Notes: generated by a model from the sequence alone, not told the origin. A DNA stretch of 64,000 bases from Tritonibacter horizontis (GCF_001518015.1 NZ_LPUY01000128.1:34044-98043), one strand, 5' to 3'. Numbered from the stretch's first letter, positions 1 to 9,385 are shown. A program made the numbers and translations.

Positions 1-78
1 CTGGAACTGGGTTACCACGAAGGCGCCTTCGCGATGCGCCGGGTAGAGGGTGATCTGATACTCGAGTGTCTTGGCCAT
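1..78 (-). CDS. Hypothetical protein, N-terminal fragment (cut by window edge)
   Basis: Only the first 26 codons are inside the window; the gene runs leftward off the edge. The start reads MAKTLEYQITLYPAHREG and is preceded by a good AGGAGA ribosome binding site, which is why I accept it as a real gene. It has the same orientation as the DUF3768 and ParB-like genes upstream and probably belongs to the same plasmid-type cluster. No domain can be assigned from so short a piece. Confidence 0.55.
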   Translation of the reverse strand, partial: MAKTLEYQITLYPAHREGAFVVTQFQ

Positions 79-141
79 GTCTGGTCTCCTGCGGCAGGCA
101 AGGCGCGATCATCGCGCCCCTTGGAACCCGCCAGCGCGAAA

Positions 142-168
142 GGACCGCCCTTTGTGCAAGGGCGGTCC
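142..168 (-). terminator. Rho-independent terminator of the DUF3768 gene
   Basis: A perfect 9-bp stem (GGACCGCCC / GGGCGGTCC) with a 9-nt loop lies 26 bp past the stop codon of the DUF3768 gene. Reading on the minus strand the stem is followed by TTTCGC, a short T run. Strong stem, weak tail. Confidence 0.6.
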
Positions 169-193
169 CGGGCCATGGTTGGGGAAGGGGGCG

Positions 194-574
194 TCAGTAT
201 TCCGACGGGAGAAGCAGGGTCAGCACGCGACGCGTCTGCGCGGGATCGGAGGGCTCGGGCGAGCCATAGGTGTAATCGACGTCATACAAGTCGAGCTTGA
301 ACCAGACCGTCGTGCCATCGAGATCGATGACGCCCATCTCGTGCCATCCCTGCGGATCACTGTCGGCATTGAACCCGTCGAACGTGGCGACGCGGCGGGT
401 CAATTCCAGTTGGGCGTCGGGCCCAAGCGCCGCGACGCCGCGTGTCATCACGAACTGGCCCTGCGGGGCATCGGCGACCGGGGTAGTACCAAGGATGGAA
501 CGTCGAAACGCGTCATTCTGGGCGGCGATCAGTGCAGCTTCACGCACAGGCTCAAGGTCAAGGGTGGTGGTCAT
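194..574 (-). CDS. DUF3768 family protein
   Basis: A 126-residue protein starting MTTTLDLEPVREAALIAAQN. The frame is open for 33 more codons upstream, but the chosen ATG has a GGAG site 8 bases before it and the upstream residues look non-coding. The sequence matches my memory of the DUF3768 family: an N-terminal 'NDAFRR' helix, a central 'GFNADSDPQGWHEMG' segment and a 'VWFKLDLYD' strand near the end. This family is common on alphaproteobacterial plasmids and conjugative elements and has no known function. The gene sits between two hairpin terminators, so it is probably transcribed alone. Confidence 0.8.
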   Translation of the reverse strand: MTTTLDLEPVREAALIAAQNDAFRRSILGTTPVADAPQGQFVMTRGVAALGPDAQLELTRRVATFDGFNADSDPQGWHEMGVIDLDGTTVWFKLDLYDVDYTYGSPEPSDPAQTRRVLTLLLPSEY

Positions 575-637
575 GGGATGTCTCCGGGACGGGCCAGCCG
601 ATCCGATATCGGCTGTAGGCAACCCGTCAGCCGGAAA

Positions 638-664
638 GGGCCGCCCTCGATGTGAGGACGGCCC
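638..664 (-). terminator. Rho-independent terminator after the ParB-like gene
   Basis: GGGCCGTCCTC pairs with GAGGGCGGCCC (one G-T pair) on the minus strand, 37 bp past the stop of the ParB-like gene, followed by TTTCC. It resembles the hairpin at 142-168 in stem sequence and layout. Confidence 0.6.
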
Positions 665-700
665 AAGGCTCATGTCGTGATCAAGTTAGTGTGCGGCTCG

Positions 701-2872
701 TCAGGCCGCATCCTGGCTGAGGAAGGCAGGCAAGGACGACGGTTCATCATTCTCGGCGTCGGTCAGAGAATCTTCGGCGGACAAATCCCCCTCCTCGGTC
801 TCCGGCGCTTCGCCTGCCATGTCGGCACCGGCCTCCGTCGCACCGGCAAACACCATTCCGTCAGGCAGCCAGCGCGTCGTCTTTGCAGCCGTCGCCGCGT
901 CGAACCCTTCCGTCTCGCCCGCCGTTTCCGCGAACGCCCGCTCCATCGCTGCCGCGATATCGCCCTTACGCTCGCGATTGCGATCCTCGGCGTAGTCGTT
1001 GCCGATCAGCTTGCGCGCGGTGGCGACCGCATGGCCCTTGTTGACCCGACCCCAGTAGTTCTGAGCTGTCGGGCGCCAGCAGGCCGCGACATCGACGTCA
1101 AGCCGTGCACCGATCTCCTCGATGAGCGGGGAAGGGCGATTGTCGGAGGAGAGCTGCGGCTTGACCGCGAGACCCGCCGCCCATGCGAAAAGCGCCTGCT
1201 TATCCGCAATCGGCAGTGCCGACATCGCCCGGAAGTCCTCGGGTTTCTCCAGCTTCATCCAGTTTGTGGCGAGATCCTGTTCCAGCGCCTCGAGCATCTT
1301 CTGGGCAACAGTATCCGAATGCAGTACCTCGCGGTTTTGCGCCTGAAAGGGCCGGATCGAGATGTCGAGCGCCTCGTTGTTGTAGGACCGCCCCAGAGCC
1401 TGCTCACAGAGCGCGTAGAGCATCGCGTCGAACGCCACGTCGAAATCTGCTGCCAGATGCGCCCGCAGGATGTGCTGGCGCGTGGCGCGCAGGTCGTCGG
1501 CGAGGCTCGCCGAAATGCCGTCAGCTTTGCGCAGGGTGGCGGCCGGATCGGAGGTCGGCACCGGTGTCGAGGAGGTCGGCGGCGACACATTCGGGCGGGC
1601 AGGGGAAGCGGCCCCTCCCGCATCTGCAGTGGTCTCGTCGGGCTTAGGTGCAGCAGGAATATCCTCGGGTCGCACCAGGCCCTTCTCGACACGAAGCGCC
1701 CCGTCATGGCCGATGGTCAGAACAACGCCTGCGATGGCACGATCTTCGTCCGCATACGGCTGCCGTTCGCGCTGCAGAGCCTCGATCTCGCGCAGGCGCG
1801 GCTCGATGGCGTAGTATTCTTCCGTCTCTGCGTCGGACCAATCCTCACCGTCATTCTGCGCCGCCAGTTCTTCCTCGCGCGCAATGAGATGTTCCTCCTC
1901 GGCCAGCAGATCCGGATCCGGCTCGACATGCTGCGGAAAGACCCGCCCGAAACTGCGAAACGCGCCGTAATCCACCGAAAGATGGACTTCGACCCATTTC
2001 CACGTCCCCTCGAAGGGCTTGGCCGCAGCCTGCAGTTTCTCGATGGCGAGGCGCTCCAGGAGCTCGGGGTTTTCCATATGGGCGCTGGCGCGATCATCAA
2101 AGAGATCGCGCAGCAGAACGCCGCCTGCCGCCTCATACGCCTCGATGCCGACAAAGCGCCCGAGGGCCGAGTTCGCAGAATGCGCGGTCTCGGTCAGCTG
2201 GCGTTTGATGCTCTGCGGGTGGATGTGGTAGCCGCCCTTAACTGCATTCCAGACCGCCAACTGGCGATCATGGTCGTCGGTCAGCGTGAAAGCCATCACA
2301 CATTCGAGGGTCAGATCGCCAGCACGAAACTGTTCGATGATCTCGGGTGCGACGCGAGCGAGTTTCAACCGGCGGCGAACGAGGTCAACCGAGACGCCAA
2401 ACTTCAGCGCGATCTCGTCTTCACGGCGGCCCTCGGCGATCATCGCCTCAAAAGCCTCGAACTGATCGGCCGGGTGCATCGCCGCGCGCTGAAGGTTTTC
2501 TGTGGCGGAGGTGAGGATGGCGTTGTGTTCATCCTCAACGAGGCAGGGCACAGGATGATCGGCGGGAATGACGCCGTCTTCGGCAAGCTGCTTCAGAGCC
2601 TTGAGGCGCCGGCCACCGGCATCGACAGCAAAACGTGTTTCAGACAGCGCATGAACCACCAGGTTCTGCTTGATGCCTGTCTCGCGGATGCTGGCGAGGA
2701 GCTCGGCGTCGTCGCTGGCGCTCGCGGCCACCTTACGGACGTTGAGCGGGCTGGGCTCCAGTTGGTCGAGCGGGATCAGGCGGATGTCGGCGGCGCCGTC
2801 GGGCGTGGTCGGTCCGGTCGCTTCGGTCTCCTTTGAGGTGGTGGGTTTCGGGCGGGGCGTGGTCTTGGCCAT
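701..2872 (-). CDS. ParB/RepB/Spo0J-type DNA-binding protein, long form (723 aa)
   Basis: The N-terminal third is a ParB core: 'RLIPLDQLEPSPLNVRK' near residues 31-47, the CTP/phosphate motif region 'AVDAGGRRLKALKQL' near 80-95 with the 'ENLQRAAMHPADQFEAFEAMI' box after it, then a helix-turn-helix ('IALKFGVSVDLVRRRLKLA'). The remaining roughly 450 residues are acidic and helical and unlike a standard ParB of about 300 residues. Such long ParB-like proteins are typical of alphaproteobacterial plasmids and integrative elements, where they may regulate or hold DNA rather than partition it. No parA gene and no clear parS cluster lies nearby, so a partition role is not shown. Followed by a hairpin at 638-664. 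Confidence 0.8.
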   Translation of the reverse strand: MAKTTPRPKPTTSKETEATGPTTPDGAADIRLIPLDQLEPSPLNVRKVAASASDDAELLASIRETGIKQNLVVHALSETRFAVDAGGRRLKALKQLAEDGVIPADHPVPCLVEDEHNAILTSATENLQRAAMHPADQFEAFEAMIAEGRREDEIALKFGVSVDLVRRRLKLARVAPEIIEQFRAGDLTLECVMAFTLTDDHDRQLAVWNAVKGGYHIHPQSIKRQLTETAHSANSALGRFVGIEAYEAAGGVLLRDLFDDRASAHMENPELLERLAIEKLQAAAKPFEGTWKWVEVHLSVDYGAFRSFGRVFPQHVEPDPDLLAEEEHLIAREEELAAQNDGEDWSDAETEEYYAIEPRLREIEALQRERQPYADEDRAIAGVVLTIGHDGALRVEKGLVRPEDIPAAPKPDETTADAGGAASPARPNVSPPTSSTPVPTSDPAATLRKADGISASLADDLRATRQHILRAHLAADFDVAFDAMLYALCEQALGRSYNNEALDISIRPFQAQNREVLHSDTVAQKMLEALEQDLATNWMKLEKPEDFRAMSALPIADKQALFAWAAGLAVKPQLSSDNRPSPLIEEIGARLDVDVAACWRPTAQNYWGRVNKGHAVATARKLIGNDYAEDRNRERKGDIAAAMERAFAETAGETEGFDAATAAKTTRWLPDGMVFAGATEAGADMAGEAPETEEGDLSAEDSLTDAENDEPSSLPAFLSQDAA

Positions 2873-3210
2873 GGGTCAGAGTCCTTGTTACGCCGAACCC
2901 GGATGAGACTCTCTCTATCCTTTCAAGCCCGGCACCCGGGCTTCCCTTTCTTGAGCTCTTGCCGGTCGAGAATAGTCGCGTTAGTTCAAATCCGAAGTGA
3001 CAATTGTTCATGAATACTCAATGCTGCACGAAGGACCGCCATTGGGACGCCGCTACCCTCGCTTGAATTTCCAGGCACAGAAAGCGGTTGCCAAGTAGCG
3101 TGAAACCAAGACGCATGTACGCGAATTTGTGGGTCGGTCGAGTCCCGCGCCTTCAAAAATCAATCGCAATATCAAGAGTTATTACTGATTCGACCATGCT
3201 TCGATCAGTA
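2873..3210. other. Intergenic stretch, no gene seen
   Basis: 338 bp between the ParB-like gene and the stop of the MFS gene. It is less GC-rich than its left flank, matching the MFS gene. No ORF with a ribosome site, no tRNA and no strong hairpin was seen. It marks a composition change between plasmid-type genes on the left and catabolic genes on the right. Confidence 0.5.
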
Positions 3211-4401
3211 CTAGCGCTTCATCATGAGCGCAAAGCTAAAGTAGATAGAAGCGATTAAACCCACGAAAGCCAATACTATGGTGACCGCAAGCGGTACCGA
3301 ATAGGAACCTGTTTTGGTATATAGAAGCCCTCCTACCCAAGGAGCTATCAGCCCAGCGAGGCCATATGAGAAGATCATTTTACCATAGACCCTCCCAATC
3401 TGCGAGATGCCGTATTCACGCCCGATCAATACAGGTATCAGCGACGCCGAGCCACCAAAGCACAGTCCAACAAATACGGTCGCTACGCAAACGACCAAGA
3501 AGCTGTCCGAACGCATCATCAATAACGCAGCGACCGTAAGCAAGCAGACAAAAAACAACGCAATTCTGCCTTGAACCCAATCGACAAACCTGCCACCAAA
3601 AATGGATCCTACTATATATCCTAAATTCAACAAGCCCGCGCCCAGTCCGAGAAGCCTACTTGGAACGCCAATTTCTTCCAAAATACCGGATATATGCGAG
3701 ATAGTTAACAGCCCGGCAAAGCAAATCGCGAAGAAACAGTAGGACATAATCGCAAAGCGAAGCGTAAAGACTTCAGAGCTAGTAGGCTCTTGAATTTCTT
3801 CCGTAGGCGTCAGAGAAGAACCATCAACTTTAGAAACAACAAAAACGCCGAGTAGAAGTATTCCGAAACCGATGACAAGAAATGATGTAGCTGGAGAACT
3901 GTGCAGAATCGCCTGTGCAAAAACGCTAGAAATAAGGATCCCAGACAAGGCAAAACACGACACTATGACACCAATCGCTAGGGAACGATTTCGCTCTTTT
4001 ACGAATTGAGCCATTTCAAGCGCGAACCCGTACCCCAAGCCTGAGCCGGTCCCAAAAGCCATGCCATAGCCAAGAATAAGCGACGTCAATGTTGGCCAAA
4101 AGCCAAACAGAACGTGCCCGCCACCAGCCAGTGAAAAACAAAGCAAAGCAGTGCCGCGTAAGGTCAATCTCGTTGATACTGCCATTTGTAGCATCATTCC
4201 CAGCATGAAACACGCCAGTGCCAATGACGGAGCCAAGCTTAACTCAGCCCGGCTCAGCCCGAGATCCCTTTCCATCGGTAACAGGAACAAGCTCCACGCA
4301 TACATTACACCCATGCAGCTGTTAGTAAGACAGCCAATCAGCACTGGGGGAGAAAGCAGACCTACTCCCAGCGCGTCATTTCCGTCATCTCTGCCAATCA
4401 T
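3211..4401 (-). CDS. MFS transporter, oxalate/formate antiporter-like
   Basis: A 396-residue membrane protein with about 12 hydrophobic segments in two six-helix halves separated by a polar loop near residues 190-205 ('SSLTPTEEIQEP'). The first segment ('CLTNSCMGVMYAWSLFLLPMERDLG') is the typical opening of the oxalate/formate antiporter family, whose members carry small carboxylates. It starts 3 bp after the stop of the flavoprotein gene and is last in the leftward block, so it probably moves a substrate, an intermediate or formate linked to the pathway. Its base composition is clearly lower in GC than its neighbours, which hints at a separate origin. The exact cargo cannot be read from sequence. 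Confidence 0.8.
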   Translation of the reverse strand: MIGRDDGNDALGVGLLSPPVLIGCLTNSCMGVMYAWSLFLLPMERDLGLSRAELSLAPSLALACFMLGMMLQMAVSTRLTLRGTALLCFSLAGGGHVLFGFWPTLTSLILGYGMAFGTGSGLGYGFALEMAQFVKERNRSLAIGVIVSCFALSGILISSVFAQAILHSSPATSFLVIGFGILLLGVFVVSKVDGSSLTPTEEIQEPTSSEVFTLRFAIMSYCFFAICFAGLLTISHISGILEEIGVPSRLLGLGAGLLNLGYIVGSIFGGRFVDWVQGRIALFFVCLLTVAALLMMRSDSFLVVCVATVFVGLCFGGSASLIPVLIGREYGISQIGRVYGKMIFSYGLAGLIAPWVGGLLYTKTGSYSVPLAVTIVLAFVGLIASIYFSFALMMKR

Positions 4402-4404
4402 TAT

Positions 4405-6849
4405 CTACACCTTGATCCTCTCGTTCTTGGGGTCCAAGAAAGGTGAGAGTGACGCAGTTGCTTTGTAACGTTCACAGGCGATCTCAATCTCGAATCCATC
4501 GGCATTGATGAAGTCGCGAGTGACACCGTCGGCGTTATAGATGTATCCCATGCCCATCGATCGATCGAGCCTGTGCCCATATCCGCCAGAGGTAATAGAT
4601 CCGATTATCCTACCTTCCTTGTAGATCGGCTCTTCGTGATAGAGCATCTTTCGACATCCCTCGGGCAGTTGGAATTGTACAAGCCGCTTTGTAGGCACAC
4701 CGGCGTCTCGCGCACGCAAGAGAGCATCGCGGCCGACAAATTCAGCTTTATTATAGTCCACGGCAAACGAGAGCCCCGCCTGGATCGGAGTGTCTTCTTC
4801 GCCAATGTCATGCCCCCAGTGCCGATAACCTTTTTCTACCCGAAGGCTGTTGAGCGCAAAGAACCCCGCATGGCTAAGGCCAAATTCCTGACCGGCCTCG
4901 ACGATCTTGTCGAAGACATGCATCGCGAAATCCGCAGGGATATAGAGTTCCCACCCAAGTTCGCCAACAAAGGTCAGCCGACTCGCCCTGACGGTCGCAT
5001 ATCCGACGGCAATCTCCTGGCTTGTCCCGAACGGGAAGGCGGCATTCGACAGGTCGGCACCGGAAACCTTCTCAAGCAGCGCGCGGGATTTGGGCCCCAT
5101 AATCGCTAGCATCGGTAGGCCGGGCGTGACATCGGTGACAACGACAGCCGCATCGCCGGGAATGTGGCGGCTCAACCACGACAGATCGCGTGTCTGGCTG
5201 GCGGCTATGGTGACGACTAGATAGGCTGTTTCTGAAAGCCGGGTGATCGTGACATCCGCCTCGATACCCCCGCGCGGGTTGAGCCACTGGGTGTAGACGA
5301 CCTTGCCCATGGCAACATCAACATTTCCTGCTGACACGTTGTTGAGAATGCTGCAAGCGTCTCGGCCCTCGACCCGGAATTTGACATAGCAACTCTGGTC
5401 GAAAACGGTCACGGCTGATTGCGTGTCCAAACATTCAGCGCGCGCATCTTCGAACCAGCTTTGCGGGCCGAAGGAATAGCCGATCTCAGTCGAGCGGCCA
5501 TCGCGCGCGAAAAAGCCCGGCCGCTCATAACCGGCAGCTTCGGTCATCGAGGCCCCGAGAGCGACAAGGCGGTCGTGAAACGGGCTTTGGCGCACATTGC
5601 GCGCGGTTTCATATTGCTGGTAAGGCCAATGCATCTTGTAGAGCAAGCCCAACGTTTCCTTGGTCCGGTCGAAGAGATAGCTCTTGTTCGACTGCCAGGA
5701 ATGCATGCGGCGCACGTCGACATCGGCCAGTTCCATCGGCGGGTGACCGTCGTTGATCCAATCCGCCAGCGCCTTGCCGACGCCACCAGACGACAGGATA
5801 CCGACCGAGTTGAACCCGCAGGCGCAGAACAACCCCTCAACCTCGGGCGTCTCCCCCAGAAGGTAGCGGTCATCGGGCGTGAAGCTTTCGGGGCCGTTGA
5901 AGAACAGCTGGATACCCGCGTTGGCCAGCGCTGGCACGCGTTTGACGGCCATGTCGAGGATCGGTTCGAAATGATCGAAATCCTCGGGCAGGCTGTCGAA
6001 GCAGAAGTCCTCGGGGATGCCGTTATGCCCCCAGGGTTTCGCTTCGGGCTCGAAGCATCCCAGCAGCAGCTTGCCAGCGTCTTCCTTGTAATAGGAACAC
6101 TCGTCGGCGACGAACAGCACTGGTAGTTCGCGGGGCAGATCGGGCATCTGCTCGGTCACGATGTAGAAATGCTCTGCCGCGTGGAGCGGCAGGGAGACGC
6201 CGCTTTGCGCCGCGAATTCCCGCGACCACATGCCGCCCGCGATGACGACGCGGTCGGCACGGATCTCGCCATCGGCGAGTTTCACGCCCCGCACCTTTCC
6301 GTTCTCGACGATCAGGCGCTCGACCAGAGTATTCTCGAAAATCTTGGCTCCGCGCATACGCGCGCCCTTGGCCATCGCCATGGTGACGTCAGCCGGGTTG
6401 ACCTGCCCGTCGTTGGGCATCCAGATACCGCCGACAACATCTTCAACCTCGACAAGTGGCCAGCGCTCGCGGATCTCGCCCGCGGATATGACATCCGCTT
6501 CAAGACCGAAATTTCTGGCCATCGAAACGCCGCGTTTCAATTCTTCGAAACGTGCATCATGCGTGGCAAGGCGCAAAGCGCCGTTTTGTTTGAAACCCGT
6601 CGCCTGCCCCGTTTCCGTTTCCAATTCGCGAAACAACTCACCCGTATACTTTGCAAGCTCTGTCATGTTACGCGTCGCACGGAGCTGCGTCACCAATCCG
6701 GCTGCATGCCAGGTGGTTCCGCTCGTCAGTTGCTTTCGCTCACACAAGACGACATCGGTAATCCCCAGCTTGGTAAGGTGATATGCGATGGAACAGCCCG
6801 CTACGCCGCCACCAACGATAACCACATCTGCTGTATTTGGAATGCTCAT
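4405..6849 (-). CDS. FAD-dependent N-demethylating dehydrogenase with GcvT half (dimethylglycine/sarcosine dehydrogenase-like)
   Basis: An 814-residue protein. Residues 8-40 form a dinucleotide fold ('VVIVGGGVAGCSIAYHL'), and 'TSGTTWHAAG' places His48 where relatives attach FAD covalently. The DAO oxidase part runs to about residue 370; a GcvT aminomethyltransferase part covers about 430-810 ('YVKFRVEGRDACSILNNVSAGNVD', 'GYGHRLDRSMGMGYI'). Family members oxidise N-methyl amines, hand the methyl carbon to tetrahydrofolate as the methylene form, and reduce ETF. Both partners are present: etfBA and folD/purU at 18.5-22.0 kb. A GGAG site precedes the start. The substrate may be 4-(methylamino)butyrate, sarcosine or dimethylglycine; context favours the first (inference). 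Confidence 0.85.
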   Translation of the reverse strand: MSIPNTADVVIVGGGVAGCSIAYHLTKLGITDVVLCERKQLTSGTTWHAAGLVTQLRATRNMTELAKYTGELFRELETETGQATGFKQNGALRLATHDARFEELKRGVSMARNFGLEADVISAGEIRERWPLVEVEDVVGGIWMPNDGQVNPADVTMAMAKGARMRGAKIFENTLVERLIVENGKVRGVKLADGEIRADRVVIAGGMWSREFAAQSGVSLPLHAAEHFYIVTEQMPDLPRELPVLFVADECSYYKEDAGKLLLGCFEPEAKPWGHNGIPEDFCFDSLPEDFDHFEPILDMAVKRVPALANAGIQLFFNGPESFTPDDRYLLGETPEVEGLFCACGFNSVGILSSGGVGKALADWINDGHPPMELADVDVRRMHSWQSNKSYLFDRTKETLGLLYKMHWPYQQYETARNVRQSPFHDRLVALGASMTEAAGYERPGFFARDGRSTEIGYSFGPQSWFEDARAECLDTQSAVTVFDQSCYVKFRVEGRDACSILNNVSAGNVDVAMGKVVYTQWLNPRGGIEADVTITRLSETAYLVVTIAASQTRDLSWLSRHIPGDAAVVVTDVTPGLPMLAIMGPKSRALLEKVSGADLSNAAFPFGTSQEIAVGYATVRASRLTFVGELGWELYIPADFAMHVFDKIVEAGQEFGLSHAGFFALNSLRVEKGYRHWGHDIGEEDTPIQAGLSFAVDYNKAEFVGRDALLRARDAGVPTKRLVQFQLPEGCRKMLYHEEPIYKEGRIIGSITSGGYGHRLDRSMGMGYIYNADGVTRDFINADGFEIEIACERYKATASLSPFLDPKNERIKV

Positions 6850-6867
6850 GACTGTAGCTCCTGTTCT

Positions 6868-7581
6868 TCAAGCACCTAGGTAGGTGTCAATTATTTTTTG
6901 ATTTTCATGCATTTCCGCGGGTGCACCCGACCAGACGAAATGACCGCCATCCATCAGGTACAATCGATCCGCATGGCCAGCCACCCGTGCGATGTTCTCT
7001 TCGACCACGACAATCGTCATGCCTGTCGCACGCAGTTCATCGATTGCCTCGTAGATCTGGTCAATCACCACCGGCGCCAACCCAAGCGAGGGCTCATCCA
7101 GAACCAGAAGGCGGCAATCCGCCATCATCAGACCACGACCAATACCCAACATGCGGCGTTCACCTCCCGACAGGGAACTGGCGATCTGCTCCGCGCGCTG
7201 TTCGAGCTTGGGAAAGAGCGCGAAGACCTTGTCCAGTTGCGCCTGGGACCTTGCATCCGACCGGTTGGCATAGCCGCCGACCAGCAGGTTTTCGAGAATG
7301 GTCATGTTCTTGTAGACCAGATCGCCCTGCGGCACATGAGCCAGCCCCATCTGCGCGATTTTCTCCGGCGCCAGCCCGAGGATGGATCGACCGTTCAGGG
7401 CGATGCTGCCCTGGGTCCTGGGCAACAGGCCCGATATCGCGCGCAGCAGCGTCGTCTTGCCATGACCGTTCGGGCCGACAATGCCGATCAGTTCGCCTTG
7501 CGCGACCGTCAGGTCGATCCCGTTCAGGATCGACCCCGTGCCGTAACCGGCGTGACAATCCTTGACTTCAAGAAGTGGCAT
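6868..7581 (-). CDS. ABC transporter ATP-binding protein, LivF type
   Basis: A 237-residue ATPase starting MPLLEVKDCHAGYG. The frame extends upstream to 7704, but the chosen ATG has a GGAGGAGG site 5-7 bases before it and the longer start would overlap livG deeply. Walker A is 'GPNGHGKTT', the signature is 'LSGGERRMLGIGRGL' and Walker B is 'LLVLDEPSLGLAP'. The gene overlaps the end of livG by 14 bp, so translation is probably coupled. With LivG, LivM, LivH and the binding protein it forms a branched-chain amino acid/amide-type importer. Confidence 0.9.
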   Translation of the reverse strand: MPLLEVKDCHAGYGTGSILNGIDLTVAQGELIGIVGPNGHGKTTLLRAISGLLPRTQGSIALNGRSILGLAPEKIAQMGLAHVPQGDLVYKNMTILENLLVGGYANRSDARSQAQLDKVFALFPKLEQRAEQIASSLSGGERRMLGIGRGLMMADCRLLVLDEPSLGLAPVVIDQIYEAIDELRATGMTIVVVEENIARVAGHADRLYLMDGGHFVWSGAPAEMHENQKIIDTYLGA

Positions 7582-8380
7582 TTCCGACCTCCTCCGCCTG
7601 TGCTCCCTTGCGGCTGTCGGCAGCGCCGGACACACCGAGGAAGACATCCACGACCTCAGGATTGTCGGCGAGACTGCCCGCCGCCCCTTCGTGCAGTTTC
7701 GCACCGTGGTGCAGGATCATGATCCGGTCCGCAAAGGCTGTCATGAAGCTCATCACGTGTTCGATCACGACAATGGTGGTCCCGTGAAAATCCCGAAGCT
7801 GTCTGAAGACCGCCGCGCAGGTTTCGATCTCGGCCGGGTTGAGCCCGCCGACCGGTTCGTCCAGCAGCAGAAGTTTGGGATGGCTCACGATGGCGCATCC
7901 GATCATCAACAGCTTCAGCTGCAAGACCGGCAAGGCACCCGCCATCACATCCGCATAGTCCGTCAAACCGGTCAGATCGAGCACCTCGGCCGCGCGGATC
8001 TCGGACCTGCGGTCATAGCTCAACCCGGGCACGAGCCGCTTTTCGCTGCCGAAATAGGCGCAGGTCTTCAGATTGTCGGCGACCGTTTGCGAGTTGAAGA
8101 CGGCGTTTAGCTGGAAGGTGCGGCTAATGCCGAGATGGCAGATCGCCGAGGCGCCGAGCCCGGTGATATCGGCGCCCTCGAACAGGATCCTCCCGGCGGT
8201 CGGGGGGGTCACCCCGGACAAGAGATCAAACAGCGTGGTCTTCCCGGCGCCGTTCGGACCGCCGATGCCGAGCACCTCGCCGCGGTCGACATGAAAGCTG
8301 AGATCGTTCGTCGCCTTCATGGCCCCGTAGGCCTTGGTCAGGCCGCGCACCTCAAGCAGATGTTGCGGTGAATGGGTCAC
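7568..8380 (-). CDS. ABC transporter ATP-binding protein, LivG type, with unusual signature motif
   Basis: A 270-residue ATPase with GTG start preceded by AAGGAGGG at ideal distance. Walker A is 'GPNGAGKTT' and Walker B 'LLLLDEPVGGLNPAE', followed by an intact switch His in 'VVIEHVMSFM'. The ABC signature normally reads like LSGGQ or LSYGQQ; here the corresponding stretch reads 'LPVLQLKLLMIGCA', which lacks the Ser-Gly-Gly core. LivF keeps a full signature, so the pair may have one normal and one weakened ATP site. The gene lies 3 bp downstream of livM in the order H-M-G-F. Confidence 0.9.
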   Translation of the reverse strand: MTHSPQHLLEVRGLTKAYGAMKATNDLSFHVDRGEVLGIGGPNGAGKTTLFDLLSGVTPPTAGRILFEGADITGLGASAICHLGISRTFQLNAVFNSQTVADNLKTCAYFGSEKRLVPGLSYDRRSEIRAAEVLDLTGLTDYADVMAGALPVLQLKLLMIGCAIVSHPKLLLLDEPVGGLNPAEIETCAAVFRQLRDFHGTTIVVIEHVMSFMTAFADRIMILHHGAKLHEGAAGSLADNPEVVDVFLGVSGAADSRKGAQAEEVGNATS

Positions 8381-8383
8381 GTT

Positions 8384-9385
8384 TCAGCCCTCCTTCCTGG
8401 GGCTCAAGGCCCACTTCCTGAGTGACGCGAAACCGCCCATCAGGCCCTCTGGCAATGTGAGCAGTATGATCGAAAGAACGGCCGCATAGGCGGTGTTGCG
8501 CCATGCCGCGAGGTCGCGAAAGCCCTCGTCGATGAGCGCCAGCACGATCGTGCCGACCACTGGGCCCCAAATGGTGCCGCGGCCGCCGACGACCATCATC
8601 GACAGCAGGAACAGCAGCGTGGGCAATTCGAGAACCTGCGGGCCAAACGTGCCGATCACCCCGGCATAGACGCCTCCGCTCAAACCGGTGAACACTCCGG
8701 AGACGGCAAAGACGATGGCCTGATATTTCCGGATCTCGATACCGCGCGACGCGGCGCAGACCTCGTTGTCGCGCATCGCCTTAAAGGCCTGCCCATAGGG
8801 GCTGTAGACGACCATGATCGCGACCAGTATCGACAGCGCGAGCATGATGAGCGACAGGTAGAAATTGCCAAGCGGCGCACTGCTGTATCCAAGTAGCTCG
8901 CGAAACCCGAAATCGCCGAAACGCGACAGGCCGCGGGCGCCGCCGGAGAAGGAATAGCAAACCGATTGGGTCTGCCGGAAGCAGGCCACATCGGTCACCA
9001 GAAGCTGATAGACCGTCATGGCGATGGCGAGCGTGACCACGACGACATAGGCGCCGCGCAGCCGGAACGTGGCAAAGGCCATGACGAGGCTCATCAGCAG
9101 CCCCGCCAGAGCCGCCACCGGCAGGGTCCACCATAGGGACATGCCGAAATAGAGGCCCATGAGCGCGGTGGCATAGCCGCCCACCGCGAACAGAGCCATA
9201 TGGCCGATCGACAGGATGCCGGCGACGCCGAAGACCAGGTTCCACTGCGACACGACGGCCGCCCACAGGATGAACAGGGTGATCTGCCCCAGAACGTAGC
9301 GGCTCAGCCCCAGCGCGGGCAAAAGGCTCAGGACGCCGACAAAGAGAAGAAGGATCAGAAGATCGCGGGATTTCATAGAACGCAT
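8384..9385 (-). CDS. ABC transporter permease, LivM type
   Basis: A 333-residue membrane protein with about 8-10 hydrophobic segments. The middle contains the LivM-type EAA-like loop 'YGQAFKAMRDNEVCAASRGIEIRKYQ', which docks on the ATPase, and 'GGRGTIWGPVVGTIVLALIDEGFR' near the end. GAGAGGA sits 8 bases before the ATG. It starts 3 bp after the livH stop, inside the hyuA-to-MFS gene row, which suggests that the imported compound feeds the enzymes encoded beside it. Confidence 0.9.
   Translation of the reverse strand: MRSMKSRDLLILLLFVGVLSLLPALGLSRYVLGQITLFILWAAVVSQWNLVFGVAGILSIGHMALFAVGGYATALMGLYFGMSLWWTLPVAALAGLLMSLVMAFATFRLRGAYVVVVTLAIAMTVYQLLVTDVACFRQTQSVCYSFSGGARGLSRFGDFGFRELLGYSSAPLGNFYLSLIMLALSILVAIMVVYSPYGQAFKAMRDNEVCAASRGIEIRKYQAIVFAVSGVFTGLSGGVYAGVIGTFGPQVLELPTLLFLLSMMVVGGRGTIWGPVVGTIVLALIDEGFRDLAAWRNTAYAAVLSIILLTLPEGLMGGFASLRKWALSPRKEG

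Noticed and set aside
677..2836. 719-codon open frame on the plus strand opposite the ParB-like gene
   Set aside because: It is a mirror of the ParB-like frame in GC-rich DNA; its translation is Arg/Gly/His-rich without any domain, while the minus strand encodes a clear ParB core.
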